Notes: generated by a model not told the origin, from the sequence alone. A stretch of DNA of 64,000 bases from Candidatus Proruminimicrobium quisquiliarum (GCA_018433245.1 JAHDRN010000013.1:62001-126000); one strand, 5' to 3'; positions 8,321 to 16,255 are shown, counted from the stretch's first letter. Numbers and translations are program-made.

Positions 8321-9361
8321 TTAATATGGCAATTTGCTTATGTTTTGTAAATCAACTTCTCTGCTCGAATGTTTGTATGCGCGGAGCGTAAGCATATCTT
8401 TAATACGCGCCCACTTCATTATGTCCGTGCTATCGTTTCCAGTTTCAAATAAATAAGTTATAAAAGAATGTCTGCATGTATGAGCTGAAGCGCCTTTAAT
8501 ATTTAAGGATCTTAAAGCATCTATTATATTATGACTTGCTGCAGACTTAGAATTGCGGTATTCAATAGTACATCCGGGAACGACATATTCCGCAGCCGGA
8601 TATTTTTTTCTTAACGCCAACAAGTAATTTTTTAATTTTATTTTCATAGGCGTAAAATCTTCATCCGGTTCAATTCTATCGGTTTTATGGGGAGCAAAAT
8701 TTACGACATCTTTATCAAAATGGATATTATGCCATTTAATATTTAAAGCATCTTTTAAACGCATTCCGGTATAGAGCATTAAATAAAATAATGTAAGGAT
8801 TTTATCGTCTGTTATTTGGGAAAAAATTAAATTTATTTCATCCACGGATAGCACTCTGTTTTTAAGAACGGCCGGCAGTTTGTATTTTTTAACCGGCTGA
8901 GCTTGATGGGCCATAGGAAATTTTAACTCCCGGATAGCATAACTCCACATAGACTTCATACAAACAAGTTCTCGGTTTATGGATGATTTTTTTCTGCCTT
9001 CTTCAAGACGTTTATCTATATAATTACGAATAGCCACTGTTGTGAATTCACGGAAATATTTAATTTTTAAAATCCGGTCAATAAGTTTAATTGTATCGTT
9101 ATCGCGTTGGACTGTTTTTTTATTTTGAGAACAAAACTGACGATATAGAGTACAGAATACTTGCCAGGACATATCAATGTCTGCAGCGCCGGCTTTTTGA
9201 ATAACTTTTTGTTGTTTTAAATCGGCAAGGAATTTAATTTGTTCGGCTTTGGCTTCCGTGCGTGTTAAAATATTGTCCGGACAAGTGTGTCGTTTTTCAA
9301 TGCCGTCAAGATCTCGGTATCTGAAGCTATAAGTATTGCCGCGTTTATCTATTTTATACAT
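8321..9361 (-). CDS. int: Prophage tyrosine recombinase (integrase)
   Basis: This is the site-specific recombinase that integrated the prophage into the 3' end of tRNA-Glu. The catalytic residues are visible: R201 in TGMRLKD, H294 and R297 in HTCRH, and the nucleophile Y329 in LRAYKH. The N-terminal ~60 residues resemble an arm-binding domain and residues ~70-170 a core-binding SAM-like domain. At 346 residues it is of normal size. It is encoded directly inside attL and reads toward the attachment site. Its start codon overlaps the stop of the small membrane-protein gene upstream, suggesting coupled translation from the leftward repressor transcript. Confidence 0.95.
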   Translation of the reverse strand: MYKIDKRGNTYSFRYRDLDGIEKRHTCPDNILTRTEAKAEQIKFLADLKQQKVIQKAGAADIDMSWQVFCTLYRQFCSQNKKTVQRDNDTIKLIDRILKIKYFREFTTVAIRNYIDKRLEEGRKKSSINRELVCMKSMWSYAIRELKFPMAHQAQPVKKYKLPAVLKNRVLSVDEINLIFSQITDDKILTLFYLMLYTGMRLKDALNIKWHNIHFDKDVVNFAPHKTDRIEPDEDFTPMKIKLKNYLLALRKKYPAAEYVVPGCTIEYRNSKSAASHNIIDALRSLNIKGASAHTCRHSFITYLFETGNDSTDIMKWARIKDMLTLRAYKHSSREVDLQNISKLPY

Positions 9362-9803
9362 TGGTATCTTTTGATTTGATAAATTTTATGATAAAGGGTT
9401 TATATAATAAGTAAATAAAATATATGGATAATAACGTAAGCAGACCTATAATAGCATGCAATATCGTTGAATAAACATTAATAAATAAAAATATTACTAG
9501 CCATATTGGAATAAGAGGAGCTGTGATACAAGCTACTATCATGGGAATAGTAGGAGCAAGAAAAGTATTTATATTTAAAATATATCCTACCATTAATATA
9601 TAAAATCTAAAACATTTTAAAAAACCAATAAAAAATAAGAAAAGCAAAATTAAGGATAACATGATTTTTAAAAAAATTATAAAACCGGAAGATTCTTTTT
9701 GACTTTCTTTAATAATGTTAATTTTGACAAAAGGGTTTTTGCAGTTTGTGCAAAAGGAATTTAGATCATTGTTTTTTGTATTGCAATTTTTACAAGTTTT
9801 CAT
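9354..9803 (-). CDS. Small zinc-ribbon membrane protein of the lysogeny operon
   Basis: The function is not recognised. The N-terminus has a zinc-ribbon pattern, CKNCNTKNNDLNSFCTNC, followed by a loop and three or so hydrophobic segments (residues ~40-140). The ATG at 9803 is chosen because GGGGATAG sits just before it; an in-frame ATG at 9830 lacks such a site. It overlaps the gene upstream and the integrase downstream, so repressor, unknown protein, this gene and int look like one leftward unit. Genes in this position often act in superinfection exclusion or other lysogenic conversion, but nothing in the sequence proves it. Confidence 0.6.
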   Translation of the reverse strand: MKTCKNCNTKNNDLNSFCTNCKNPFVKINIIKESQKESSGFIIFLKIMLSLILLFLFFIGFLKCFRFYILMVGYILNINTFLAPTIPMIVACITAPLIPIWLVIFLFINVYSTILHAIIGLLTLLSIYFIYLLYKPFIIKFIKSKDTNV

Positions 9804-9804
9804 T

Positions 9805-10257
9805 CTATCCCCATTGTTGTATGTGTACAATCATATCTTCTTTGAGCTGTTTTATTTCTTCTTTCGTGTATATTTTTTCTTTTGCCAAGAAATTAACAGA
9901 TTGTAAAAATATATTATGAAGTTCATGCCCGTATGGGCTTAATATTCCTCTATAAATGTGGGTTCCTGATTCGCCAATATAATGGAAAAGAGAATTTATA
10001 ATTTCTTCATACAAAAATATTTTTAATGGAACATTTTCTTTTATGTTTATTTTCTCTTGTTCTATTAAAACTTCAATATTGGTATTTAAAATTTTATTTT
10101 CCAGTCTTGTAAAAATATTATTAACAGCAAAAGTGTTTGAGAATTCTTTTTTTATATCTGAAAGGGAATTGAGCCATTTTTTATATGTAGAATTAGTTTT
10201 TTTAGTGTATAAATTTTTAAATAGTGTATAAATTTCTATATATAATTGTTTTATCAT
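9805..10257 (-). CDS. Hypothetical protein next to the prophage repressor
   Basis: This 150-residue, mostly helical, charged protein without membrane segments is not recognised. It starts three bases after the repressor gene stop and ends within the ribosome-binding region of the next gene, so it is expressed from the lysogen. The composition (many K, E, I, N) is as AT-rich as the neighbouring genes. Confidence 0.6.
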   Translation of the reverse strand: MIKQLYIEIYTLFKNLYTKKTNSTYKKWLNSLSDIKKEFSNTFAVNNIFTRLENKILNTNIEVLIEQEKINIKENVPLKIFLYEEIINSLFHYIGESGTHIYRGILSPYGHELHNIFLQSVNFLAKEKIYTKEEIKQLKEDMIVHIQQWG

Positions 10258-10260
10258 TTG

Positions 10261-10515
10261 CTATTCAATTTCTTTGAAAAACCACTCCATAGGTTTTTTA
10301 AATATTTCCGACATTTTTTTAAACTCTAAAATATTCGGCATTCTTTTGCCTTTAATCCAATATGAAACTTCTGCTTGTGTAATATTTAAACGTTTAGAAA
10401 GCTCTGTTTGGGTAAGCCCTGACAATTGCATTGCTATTGAAATATTTATTCCGATATTTTTAGGAATTATAACTTTTGTGTTTTGACTTTGACTTATTTT
10501 TTTTACTGCGTTCAT
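10261..10515 (-). CDS. XRE-family prophage repressor
   Basis: This is a small helix-turn-helix DNA-binding protein. The HTH lies in LSGLTQTELSKRLNITQ followed by AEVSYWIKGKRMP. The ATG at 10515 gives 84 residues and has a weak AGGA before it; a TTG at 10584 in the same frame would add 23 residues. It is transcribed away from the early promoter at 10595-10623, and three 20-bp-spaced repeats lie in between, the classical layout of a lysogeny switch. There is no C-terminal peptidase domain, so induction by RecA-driven self-cleavage is not suggested. Confidence 0.8.
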   Translation of the reverse strand: MNAVKKISQSQNTKVIIPKNIGINISIAMQLSGLTQTELSKRLNITQAEVSYWIKGKRMPNILEFKKMSEIFKKPMEWFFKEIE

Positions 10516-10594
10516 CTTTTTCAGTCCTATTATTTTGTCGTCTATAATTTTGTAAAAATAATCGCTCTTAAATTTAATCCACAAAAAAAATCGC

Positions 10595-10623
10595 TTGACA
10601 AAATATTACAAATGTGTTATAAA
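10595..10623 (+). promoter_or_regulatory. Rightward early prophage promoter
   Basis: TTGACA (10595-10600), a 17-base spacer and TATAAA (10618-10623) give a near-consensus sigma-70 promoter pointing into the early genes. An operator-like repeat lies in the spacer. Confidence 0.8.
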
Positions 10624-10658
10624 CCAAACAAATAGTTTTAAATATAACAAATTGTTTT
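10608..10658. promoter_or_regulatory. Three operator-like repeats in the immunity region
   Basis: ACAAATGTGTTA (10608), ACAAATAGTTTT (10628) and ACAAATTGTTTT (10647) recur at 20 and 19 bases, two helical turns apart. The third contains the odd palindrome AACAAATTGTT. The first overlaps the promoter spacer. They are probably repressor sites. Confidence 0.6.
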
Positions 10659-10703
10659 AGTTTAGATCTCTAGTAAATATTCGCAAAATTTAAGTAGCAC
10701 AAG

Positions 10704-10835
10704 GACACCGCTATGTCAAACACAGATGTATTAAAAAGTCAACAAGCCTTCAAACCTATAAAACAAATAGCTCGGCGGTTTGAAAAACCTCCTAAGGAAC
10801 AAACTGAAAAAAGCACTAAAACATTTAGCGGTGTC
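10704..10835 (+). ncRNA. Leader/anti-leader RNA element of the early operon (candidate)
   Basis: The start region GACACCGCTA (10704-10713, including the A of the ATG) is perfectly complementary to TAGCGGTGTC at 10826-10835. A second, weaker complement (AGTGTCC) follows a few bases later. In the transcript the pairing would hide the ribosome site of the first early ORF. The same leader occurs before three other early genes, so action in trans is also conceivable. This is inferred from base complementarity alone. Confidence 0.4.
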
Positions 10836-11165
10836 GTTAGTGTCCGAGCATTATTGTACAAATACCTATTTCAAATATCAAGAGTGCGATTATCATTATC
10901 GCATTATTTTTTTTGCTTTCAAAAAATAGTGAGAAAAAACACAGAAAATTATCACAAAGGAGACACCGATATGAGAATAAAACTAATTTTAATGTTTATG
11001 ATTTTATTTTTAATGTTGTGCATAGACGGAAGTAATAAAAAAATAATACGGTATGACGCTGATACCGGCACAACATATTACGACTGTGGGAAATATATTG
11101 AAGTTCGTTTTGCTGACGGGTCAAAAATGTACGGTGGAACGGATAAAAGCGAATTTAGCTGTTAA
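10713..11165 (+). CDS. First early ORF, in frame with the downstream small exported protein
   Basis: The ATG at 10713 has a good leader (ACAAGGACACCGCT) and opens a frame of 150 codons. Only the first ~40 residues (basic, MSNTDVLKSQQAFKPIKQ...) look like protein. The middle part reads through a complementary RNA segment and a terminator-like hairpin. A second strong start occurs in frame at 10971. Either this is a short regulatory leader, comparable in position to an antiterminator gene, or a fusion; the first part is not recognised. Confidence 0.4.
   Translation: MSNTDVLKSQQAFKPIKQIARRFEKPPKEQTEKSTKTFSGVVSVRALLYKYLFQISRVRLSLSHYFFCFQKIVRKNTENYHKGDTDMRIKLILMFMILFLMLCIDGSNKKIIRYDADTGTTYYDCGKYIEVRFADGSKMYGGTDKSEFSC
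10885..10914 (+). terminator. Early terminator-like hairpin inside the first ORF
   Basis: The stem TGCGAT / ATCGCA with a 7-nt loop is followed by TTATTTTTTTT. It lies about 260 bases after the early promoter start and before the strong ribosome site of the 10971 start. Confidence 0.6.
10971..11165 (+). CDS. Small exported protein, early prophage region
   Basis: This 64-residue protein has a hydrophobic N-terminal segment (RIKLILMFMILFLMLC), possibly a signal peptide or lipoprotein-like anchor. A short soluble part with YDADTGTTYYDCGKY follows. The start is supported by the leader AAAGGAGACACCGAT just before the ATG. The function is unknown. It is the second of a run of small membrane or exported early proteins. 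Confidence 0.55.
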   Translation: MRIKLILMFMILFLMLCIDGSNKKIIRYDADTGTTYYDCGKYIEVRFADGSKMYGGTDKSEFSC

Positions 11166-11188
11166 GAATAAACAAAGGAGACACCGCT

Positions 11189-11467
11189 ATGAAAAAAAAG
11201 TTTTATAGAGCAGTAATTGTTTTGCAAATTTATTTTTACTGGGTTATGTCAATAGCGACCAAAATTTTATATGCCATTGGCATTTGTTCTGTGGTGGCAG
11301 AACTTAGGTGGGATGATAAATACGAGGAAAGTTATGAGACTTATAAAAACGCTTTAAGTGTTCCACAAAATTGGGAATGTTTTAAAGTCGACGAAAATGG
11401 TGATGCTTGTGATGCTTGTTGGATCTGTGGATACAATGCTTTGGAACTTGCAAAAAAAATCAGATAG
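11189..11467 (+). CDS. Small membrane-anchored early protein
   Basis: This 92-residue protein is not recognised. A hydrophobic stretch at about residues 8-37 is followed by an acidic soluble part with five cysteines near the end (NWECF, DACDACWICG). The start is supported by the perfect leader AACAAAGGAGACACCGCT. It is one of three neighbouring small membrane genes between the immunity region and the CII-like regulator. Confidence 0.6.
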   Translation: MKKKFYRAVIVLQIYFYWVMSIATKILYAIGICSVVAELRWDDKYEESYETYKNALSVPQNWECFKVDENGDACDACWICGYNALELAKKIR

Positions 11468-11480
11468 GTAGGATGCACAA

Positions 11481-11819
11481 ATGAAAAGAATAAGACAGAT
11501 TTTTAACTTAATTATAGCTGCATTGGCAATTGTTTATTATGCGACTGTTTTTTATATCGGCACAAGCGCAGTGATAAAAAAGATTTGTTTTGAGATGTAT
11601 TATTATTTTTTATTTCAGAGCAATTACGAAATTAAAGCGCTAGTGCGCCTTATGGCTCTTAAAGCCGGCGCCTACGGAGATACGGATTCTTTGCAGACAT
11701 GTTTTTATTTGGAAAAAGGATCATGCTACGGACATAACGTATGCAAAAAAGATGTTTTAAAAAAATATAACGAAATTTATTTGACGGATTACAAATTTAT
11801 CAGCACAGATAAATATTGA
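11481..11819 (+). CDS. Small membrane-anchored early protein
   Basis: This 112-residue protein has one N-terminal membrane segment (about residues 8-32) and a soluble part with four cysteines (LQTCFYLEKGSCYGHNVC). The Cys-rich tail recalls the neighbouring 11189 gene and could form disulfides outside the membrane. The function is unknown. The ribosome site GGTAGGA precedes the ATG. Confidence 0.6.
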   Translation: MKRIRQIFNLIIAALAIVYYATVFYIGTSAVIKKICFEMYYYFLFQSNYEIKALVRLMALKAGAYGDTDSLQTCFYLEKGSCYGHNVCKKDVLKKYNEIYLTDYKFISTDKY

Positions 11820-11831
11820 GAGGGGGATTTT

Positions 11832-11999
11832 ATGTCATTTATAGACAAGATAAAAAAAGTAGAGTTCCATAATCAAAAAGAGCTCGTTAAATATTACAAA
11901 AATTTAATGCTGACGGTAAGCGTATATTTTGCAGATGATTTTGAGAGAGAACTTTTTATTTTTAGACAAATGTTTAAAAACAGACATAGAACTATTTAA
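11832..11999 (+). CDS. Short hypothetical early ORF (55 aa)
   Basis: The ATG at 11832 is preceded by AGGGGGATTTT, and the frame runs 55 codons to TAA. The product is charged and helical (MSFIDKIKKVEFHN...). It fills the only gap in the early operon. The next gene has a near-identical ribosome site (AAGGGGATTTTTT). Not recognised. Confidence 0.5.
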   Translation: MSFIDKIKKVEFHNQKELVKYYKNLMLTVSVYFADDFERELFIFRQMFKNRHRTI

Positions 12000-12011
12000 A
12001 GGGGATTTTTT

Positions 12012-12443
12012 ATGAAATTTTTTTATGAGGTTTTAAAGGAGTTTTTGAAACGGAACGGATATGACAAAGTTGCCGGTTGGGTAGACAAAAGTATTTCAAC
12101 TGTTTACAGATGGGTGGAGCCGGAAAGCGGCATTGATATGCCGGCAAAATATATATCGCTGCTTACCAATCTAACAAAAGATTATGCGCTGATAGAAGAA
12201 GAAGCTGCCAAATGCGGCGGTTATTTTGTAAGGCTAAATATAGACGGGCAATTTGATAAGCATAGTATGCTTTTAAAACTTTCTTCTTTGACTCAAAATT
12301 TTGCAGATTTATTAAAAACGTCGTCAAAGGCAATAGAGGACGGCAAAATTGACGATAAAGAAACGAAAGAAATATTGCACGATGTGAATCAGCTGATCAC
12401 TGCCCTCGGGCAATTAAAATTTGATTTGGAGAATAAAAAATAA
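12012..12443 (+). CDS. CII-like phage regulatory protein
   Basis: This 143-residue protein's N-terminal ~60 residues resemble the phage CII/P2-type helix-turn-helix family: KVAGWVDKSISTVYRWVEP, then GIDMPAKYISLLT. The C-terminal half is a predicted coiled or helical part. Such proteins bind early promoters and bias lysis versus lysogeny. The stop overlaps the next start by one base. The assignment rests on general pattern and position. Confidence 0.6.
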   Translation: MKFFYEVLKEFLKRNGYDKVAGWVDKSISTVYRWVEPESGIDMPAKYISLLTNLTKDYALIEEEAAKCGGYFVRLNIDGQFDKHSMLLKLSSLTQNFADLLKTSSKAIEDGKIDDKETKEILHDVNQLITALGQLKFDLENKK

Positions 12444-12715
12444 TGCAACAAAATGCGGCCATTAACCATACGCTGTTTGATACACACGGCAATGAGTTAT
12501 TTCCAGGGAAGATAATCGTTGACGGAATAGATGTTATGTTATTCGGTTCTACGGTTTTCGTTTCGGCCGCATGGCTGCAAAAAGAATGGCGCTGTACCGG
12601 CGGCGCAGTTTCGCATAAATTGCACAAGTGGAAAGTTTTCGGCAGTTATAACCATAAAAAAAAGATGTATCCACTTGATGTATTAGAGGAGAAAATGAGG
12701 AATGTTAAAAAATAG
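12443..12715 (+). CDS. Small putative DNA-binding protein
   Basis: This 90-residue protein is unrecognised. The C-terminal half (SAAWLQKEWRCTGGAVSHKL) resembles a winged-helix or excisionase-like recognition segment with conserved tryptophans and a basic tail. It overlaps the genes on both sides. Given its position after a CII-like gene, an excisionase or accessory regulator is plausible but unproven. Confidence 0.45.
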   Translation: MQQNAAINHTLFDTHGNELFPGKIIVDGIDVMLFGSTVFVSAAWLQKEWRCTGGAVSHKLHKWKVFGSYNHKKKMYPLDVLEEKMRNVKK

Positions 12716-13301
12716 AATATTGTTTTTGGATACGGAAACGACGGGGCTTATTCCCGGATATCATGATGCTATTCAGATCGCCGGCATAATAGAAGAAAAC
12801 AATAATATTATTGACGAATTTAAATATAAATCAAGACCATTTAATCCGGAAAATATAGATGACGAGTCATTAAAAATAAACGGTTTTACAAAATCAGAAC
12901 TTTTATTCTTTCCGGATTCAGAACACACTATTGAGTGTCTAATTTTTAAACTGAGACCGTTTATAATAGAAAAAAATATTTTATTTGCCGGACAAAAAAC
13001 GTTTTTTGATTTATTTTTTATGCAGGCATTGTTTCAAAAATCTAAATATGAAGAATGCCGGGCATTTAACATAATGCAAATTGCGCATAATGCGACAATG
13101 GATCTTAAAACTTTAACTCTTCTTGCGATAATTCAAGGACATAAAATTAAATCAAACAGCCTGGCGGACGTGTGCGAATATCTCGGAGTGAAAAACGAAA
13201 AGCCACACGATGCATTAAGTGATTTACGTGCGACGAGAGAATGCTTTAAAAAATTTGAAGTTGTACTGAAAAATCAAAATGTAAGGTGGTGGCAAAAATG
13301 A
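12702..13301 (+). CDS. DnaQ-like 3'-5' exonuclease (DEDDh)
   Basis: This is a phage exonuclease of the proofreading/RNase T superfamily. Exo I is LFLDTETTG (D10, E12). The ExoIII-type end HDALSDLRAT supplies H169 and D174, giving the DEDDh set. It has 199 residues and no polymerase domain. It may degrade ends in recombination or replication, or edit in trans with the host polymerase. The start codon lies inside the preceding gene after GAGGA. Confidence 0.85.
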   Translation: MLKNRILFLDTETTGLIPGYHDAIQIAGIIEENNNIIDEFKYKSRPFNPENIDDESLKINGFTKSELLFFPDSEHTIECLIFKLRPFIIEKNILFAGQKTFFDLFFMQALFQKSKYEECRAFNIMQIAHNATMDLKTLTLLAIIQGHKIKSNSLADVCEYLGVKNEKPHDALSDLRATRECFKKFEVVLKNQNVRWWQK

Positions 13302-13948
13302 CTAAAATCGCAAAGGCATTAGATAGTTTTTTATGCACGGCATTTGAAGTTTTGGAAAAAAATATTTTTTTAAAACTGTTGGCCATGCTTTACATAATTT
13401 TGGCAGTATCGCCATTTTTAATTTTATTTTTACCGATATATATATTTAAAAAAATAAGGGGGAAAAGCGCAATGTTTAAAGTTTATATCTCCGGAGCTAT
13501 TAAGAATAATCCGAATTTTCGGGAAGAGTTTGAAATGGCTGAAAAAAATTTGAGAGACAAAGGATTTATACCGTTAAATCCGTGTAAAACAAAAGCTCAT
13601 CTTTCCGGCGCCAGTGAAAAAGAATGTCTGTTTGAAGCAATTGCTTTAATGCGCGAGGCAAATATTATTGTGCAGATTTCGCCGATAGAGATATCTGAAG
13701 GCATGAGAATAGAACAAGATGTAGCCAAATATTCAAAAATACCGATACAGAATTGGATCCTGGCAAATAAAGCTTGCACGGCCGAAGATATTAAAAAAAT
13801 AGCAGATGCTTTAATTGCAAAAAAAGAACGTGAGAATATCGCAAATCAACGAGACCGTATCTTGGCTGACGTGCATATCTGTTTTTGGACGGATCCTGCT
13901 GTAATGAAAGCGATAGCGAGAGAAATTGCAAATAAAATTAAGGAGTAG
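13298..13948 (+). CDS. Nucleoside 2-deoxyribosyltransferase-like protein with N-terminal membrane segment
   Basis: The C-terminal part (from about residue 59) begins MFKVYISGAI and continues with the fold of nucleoside deoxyribosyltransferase-like/DUF4406 proteins, which act on nucleotides: GFIPLNPCK, then a block with ALMREANIIVQISP. The first ~50 residues carry a hydrophobic segment. The start at 13298 gives an ATGA overlap with the exonuclease gene. A second candidate start at 13471, behind GGGGGA, would give a soluble enzyme only, so the frame may encode both forms. It may salvage or modify nucleotides for phage DNA. Confidence 0.7.
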   Translation: MTKIAKALDSFLCTAFEVLEKNIFLKLLAMLYIILAVSPFLILFLPIYIFKKIRGKSAMFKVYISGAIKNNPNFREEFEMAEKNLRDKGFIPLNPCKTKAHLSGASEKECLFEAIALMREANIIVQISPIEISEGMRIEQDVAKYSKIPIQNWILANKACTAEDIKKIADALIAKKERENIANQRDRILADVHICFWTDPAVMKAIAREIANKIKE

Positions 13949-13956
13949 ACGCCGCT

Positions 13957-14625
13957 ATGAAAATTTATTATTGCAAACAAAGGTCAGAAGAATGGTATAG
14001 GCTGCGCTGCGGTAAAATTACCGCAAGCGATTTTCATATTTTATTCGGCGATTCATGGACGAAGCACAATATTTTAATGCAGAAGGCCTTTGAACGCGTG
14101 ACCGGAAAGCTGCAAGGCCCAAAAATATGGACAGAAGACATACAGCGCGGCATTGATATGGAACCACAAGCAATAGCGTTGTATGAACAGCTTAAAGGCG
14201 TAAAAGTGCAAACGGTCGGATTTATTGAATATAACAATACTGCAGGATCAAGTCCGGACGGACTTATAGGAACAAATGGCGGTCTTGAAGTAAAATCTCC
14301 GAATTTTGAAAATTTTTACTGGAAAAAAGAAAAGAAATATATAGAACCTAAACACCGTACACAATGCCATGTTAATATGTTTTTTAGTGATAGGGAATGG
14401 TGGGATTATATGATGTATTCTGCCGGAGAGGAACCGTATACCGAAACAATTTATCGAGACGCAGCAATGGATAAAAAGATTATACAGACAATAGAAGCTG
14501 CAGAAAAAATAATAGAGCGGAATATAAGAACGATAGTTTATACGCGAGGATTAAAAAAGATGCGCGTATGGCCGTTTATTGCCGCGGATCAGCAGAGACG
14601 TGCGCTGCAGCCGGCATATATTTAA
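13957..14625 (+). CDS. YqaJ-family viral recombinase/exonuclease
   Basis: This is a lambda-exonuclease-fold nuclease. The N-terminal RSEEWYRLRCGKITASDF is the family hallmark. The active site is seen in SSPDGLI and GLEVKSP (E111, K113). It has 222 residues. Such enzymes resect double-strand ends to feed a single-strand annealing protein in phage recombination. The next gene may be that partner. The leader AAGGAGTAGACGCCGCT before the ATG belongs to the repeated early-gene leader family. Confidence 0.9.
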   Translation: MKIYYCKQRSEEWYRLRCGKITASDFHILFGDSWTKHNILMQKAFERVTGKLQGPKIWTEDIQRGIDMEPQAIALYEQLKGVKVQTVGFIEYNNTAGSSPDGLIGTNGGLEVKSPNFENFYWKKEKKYIEPKHRTQCHVNMFFSDREWWDYMMYSAGEEPYTETIYRDAAMDKKIIQTIEAAEKIIERNIRTIVYTRGLKKMRVWPFIAADQQRRALQPAYI

Positions 14626-14639
14626 TTAAAGGAGTCTTT

Positions 14640-15029
14640 ATGTCAAAGAAAAAAAATGATGCAAAACCAAAAGATTTGCAGTCGGACAGTAAAACTGTAA
14701 AAGTCAGCATGGAAATAGATTACCATTTAACACCGGAAGAATTAGCAGAAAACAAAGAAACAGTTACGGAATTAATGGACGATATAGATGCTTTGGTTAT
14801 TGAAAAGAAAAAGTCCGCAAAAGCCTTTAAATCGCAAATCAATTTAAAAGATACGGAAATGACAATGTTGCGCGATGCTATACGTACAAAGAAAGTTAAA
14901 AAGACGATGGATGTGTCTGTAATGATGAACTTCAAGACCGGCAAGAAAACGGCCATACATCCGCAAACCGGAGAACTGTTGTGGGAGAAAGATTTAACTC
15001 CGGAAGACAGACAAGAGAAGATGTTTTAA
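14640..15029 (+). CDS. Hypothetical phage protein following the YqaJ nuclease
   Basis: This 129-residue highly charged protein (start at 14640 after AAAGGAG) is not recognised. It is predicted helical in the middle (residues ~35-75) with a short beta-rich tail containing TGKKTAIHPQTGELLWE. That tail pattern is common in small phage proteins adjacent to recombination nucleases, so it could be an annealing or accessory factor. No family is claimed. Confidence 0.55.
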   Translation: MSKKKNDAKPKDLQSDSKTVKVSMEIDYHLTPEELAENKETVTELMDDIDALVIEKKKSAKAFKSQINLKDTEMTMLRDAIRTKKVKKTMDVSVMMNFKTGKKTAIHPQTGELLWEKDLTPEDRQEKMF

Positions 15030-15185
15030 TAAGAATATATAACAAATAAAGGAGCATTTATGACGTGATTTTAAGACGATAAATATTATTTTTATTTTTT
15101 TTAAAAAAGTCTCATTTTATATCAAGGATTTATCAAGGTTATTGATGTCGGTAGGTTTTTGATAAAAAAATAAAGAGGTTTAAGC

Positions 15186-15452
15186 ATGAAGAAAATTAAA
15201 CTGTCAGAGGATATACGCATAAATTTTGACGACAGAGATACGTACAGGCAATATCTACGTATGGAAGATAGTTTTATTGACAATTATGACTATCTCGGCA
15301 AAGTTTCTAAACGAGAACGAGCAATAATAACGTTGCTTGCTATGCGATGGTCTTACAGAAAAATACGAGAACGGTCCGGGATTTCGCGCCGGCAAATAAG
15401 TAACGTTGTTAAAAAATTTAAACTTAAAGTGCGAGAAAAGGCGGATGCATGA
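15186..15452 (+). CDS. Sigma-like helix-turn-helix protein
   Basis: This 88-residue protein's second half has the pattern of a sigma region 4/LuxR-like helix-turn-helix: RERAIITLLAMRWSYRKI and then SGISRRQISNVVKKFK. It could act as a transcription regulator for the replication genes just downstream. It overlaps the next gene by four bases (ATGA). Confidence 0.6.
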   Translation: MKKIKLSEDIRINFDDRDTYRQYLRMEDSFIDNYDYLGKVSKRERAIITLLAMRWSYRKIRERSGISRRQISNVVKKFKLKVREKADA

Positions 15453-16255
15453 AACGATACATTGACACAGATTTGTGGCAAAAGCAGTGGTATATGGATT
15501 TGTCGTTAAAACTTAAATTGCTAGTTCGCTATATGTACGACAACTGCGACTGTGTGGGCGTATTTACGCCGAATTGGCGGCTAATTTCGTTTTTAATAGG
15601 GGTTGATGTTACAGAGGACGATATCTGCGAATTAAATAATCATAAAGTGCTTGTAGAAAAACTTGAAAATGGCAAATTCTTTATTGCCGGATTTGTGGAG
15701 TTTCAATACGGCGAGCTTACGACCTCGTGTAAACCGCATATACGCTACATGGAAGAGCTTAAAAAGCACGGATTATATGAAAGGGTATGTAAAGGGTATG
15801 CAAAGGGTATCAATACCCTTGAAGAACAAGAAAAGGACAAAGAAGAAGAAAAAGAAGAAGAAAAGGGGTTGTTAGGGGGAAAGGCTGCGGATCTGCCGCT
15901 AAACGTACCAACAAGCGCTGAAGAGTGTATGGCTGCATGGAATAGCTTATGCGAACAAACCGGGAAACTTGCAAAAATAAAAACAATTTCCGACGGGCGA
16001 AAAAGAAAATTAAAAACAAGATTTAAAGAAAAGAATTTTAATTTTGAAGCGATATTAAAAGCAATACCTTCACAACCGTTTTTGCTCGGCTCTGAAGGGT
16101 GGACGGTTACTTTTGACTGGCTGATTGAAAGTGAAGAACATTATCTGAAAGTACTTGAAGGAAATTATAAAAATTTTAGTCAGAAAAAAGGGGGTGGTCG
16201 GTATGGGTCAGGAACAGGGAACGCAAGCGAATACGGAGACGTCATTGAAAAATAA
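15449..16255 (+). CDS. Phage replication initiator / replisome organiser
   Basis: This 268-residue protein has an N-terminal winged-helix-like domain typical of phage replisome organisers: YIDTDLWQKQWYMDLSLKLK, then MYDNCDCVGVFTPNW. A lysine/glutamate-rich linker around residues 130-145 follows. The C-terminal part containing SDGRKRKLKTRF resembles the DnaD/primosome family's terminal region. It probably binds the phage origin and recruits the helicase loader encoded next. Confidence 0.75.
   Translation: MKRYIDTDLWQKQWYMDLSLKLKLLVRYMYDNCDCVGVFTPNWRLISFLIGVDVTEDDICELNNHKVLVEKLENGKFFIAGFVEFQYGELTTSCKPHIRYMEELKKHGLYERVCKGYAKGINTLEEQEKDKEEEKEEEKGLLGGKAADLPLNVPTSAEECMAAWNSLCEQTGKLAKIKTISDGRKRKLKTRFKEKNFNFEAILKAIPSQPFLLGSEGWTVTFDWLIESEEHYLKVLEGNYKNFSQKKGGGRYGSGTGNASEYGDVIEK

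Noticed and set aside
15060-15068. Start codon with a good AAAGGAG site after 15029
   Set aside because: The frame is ATG ACG TGA, so only two residues; it is probably the front of a lost gene.
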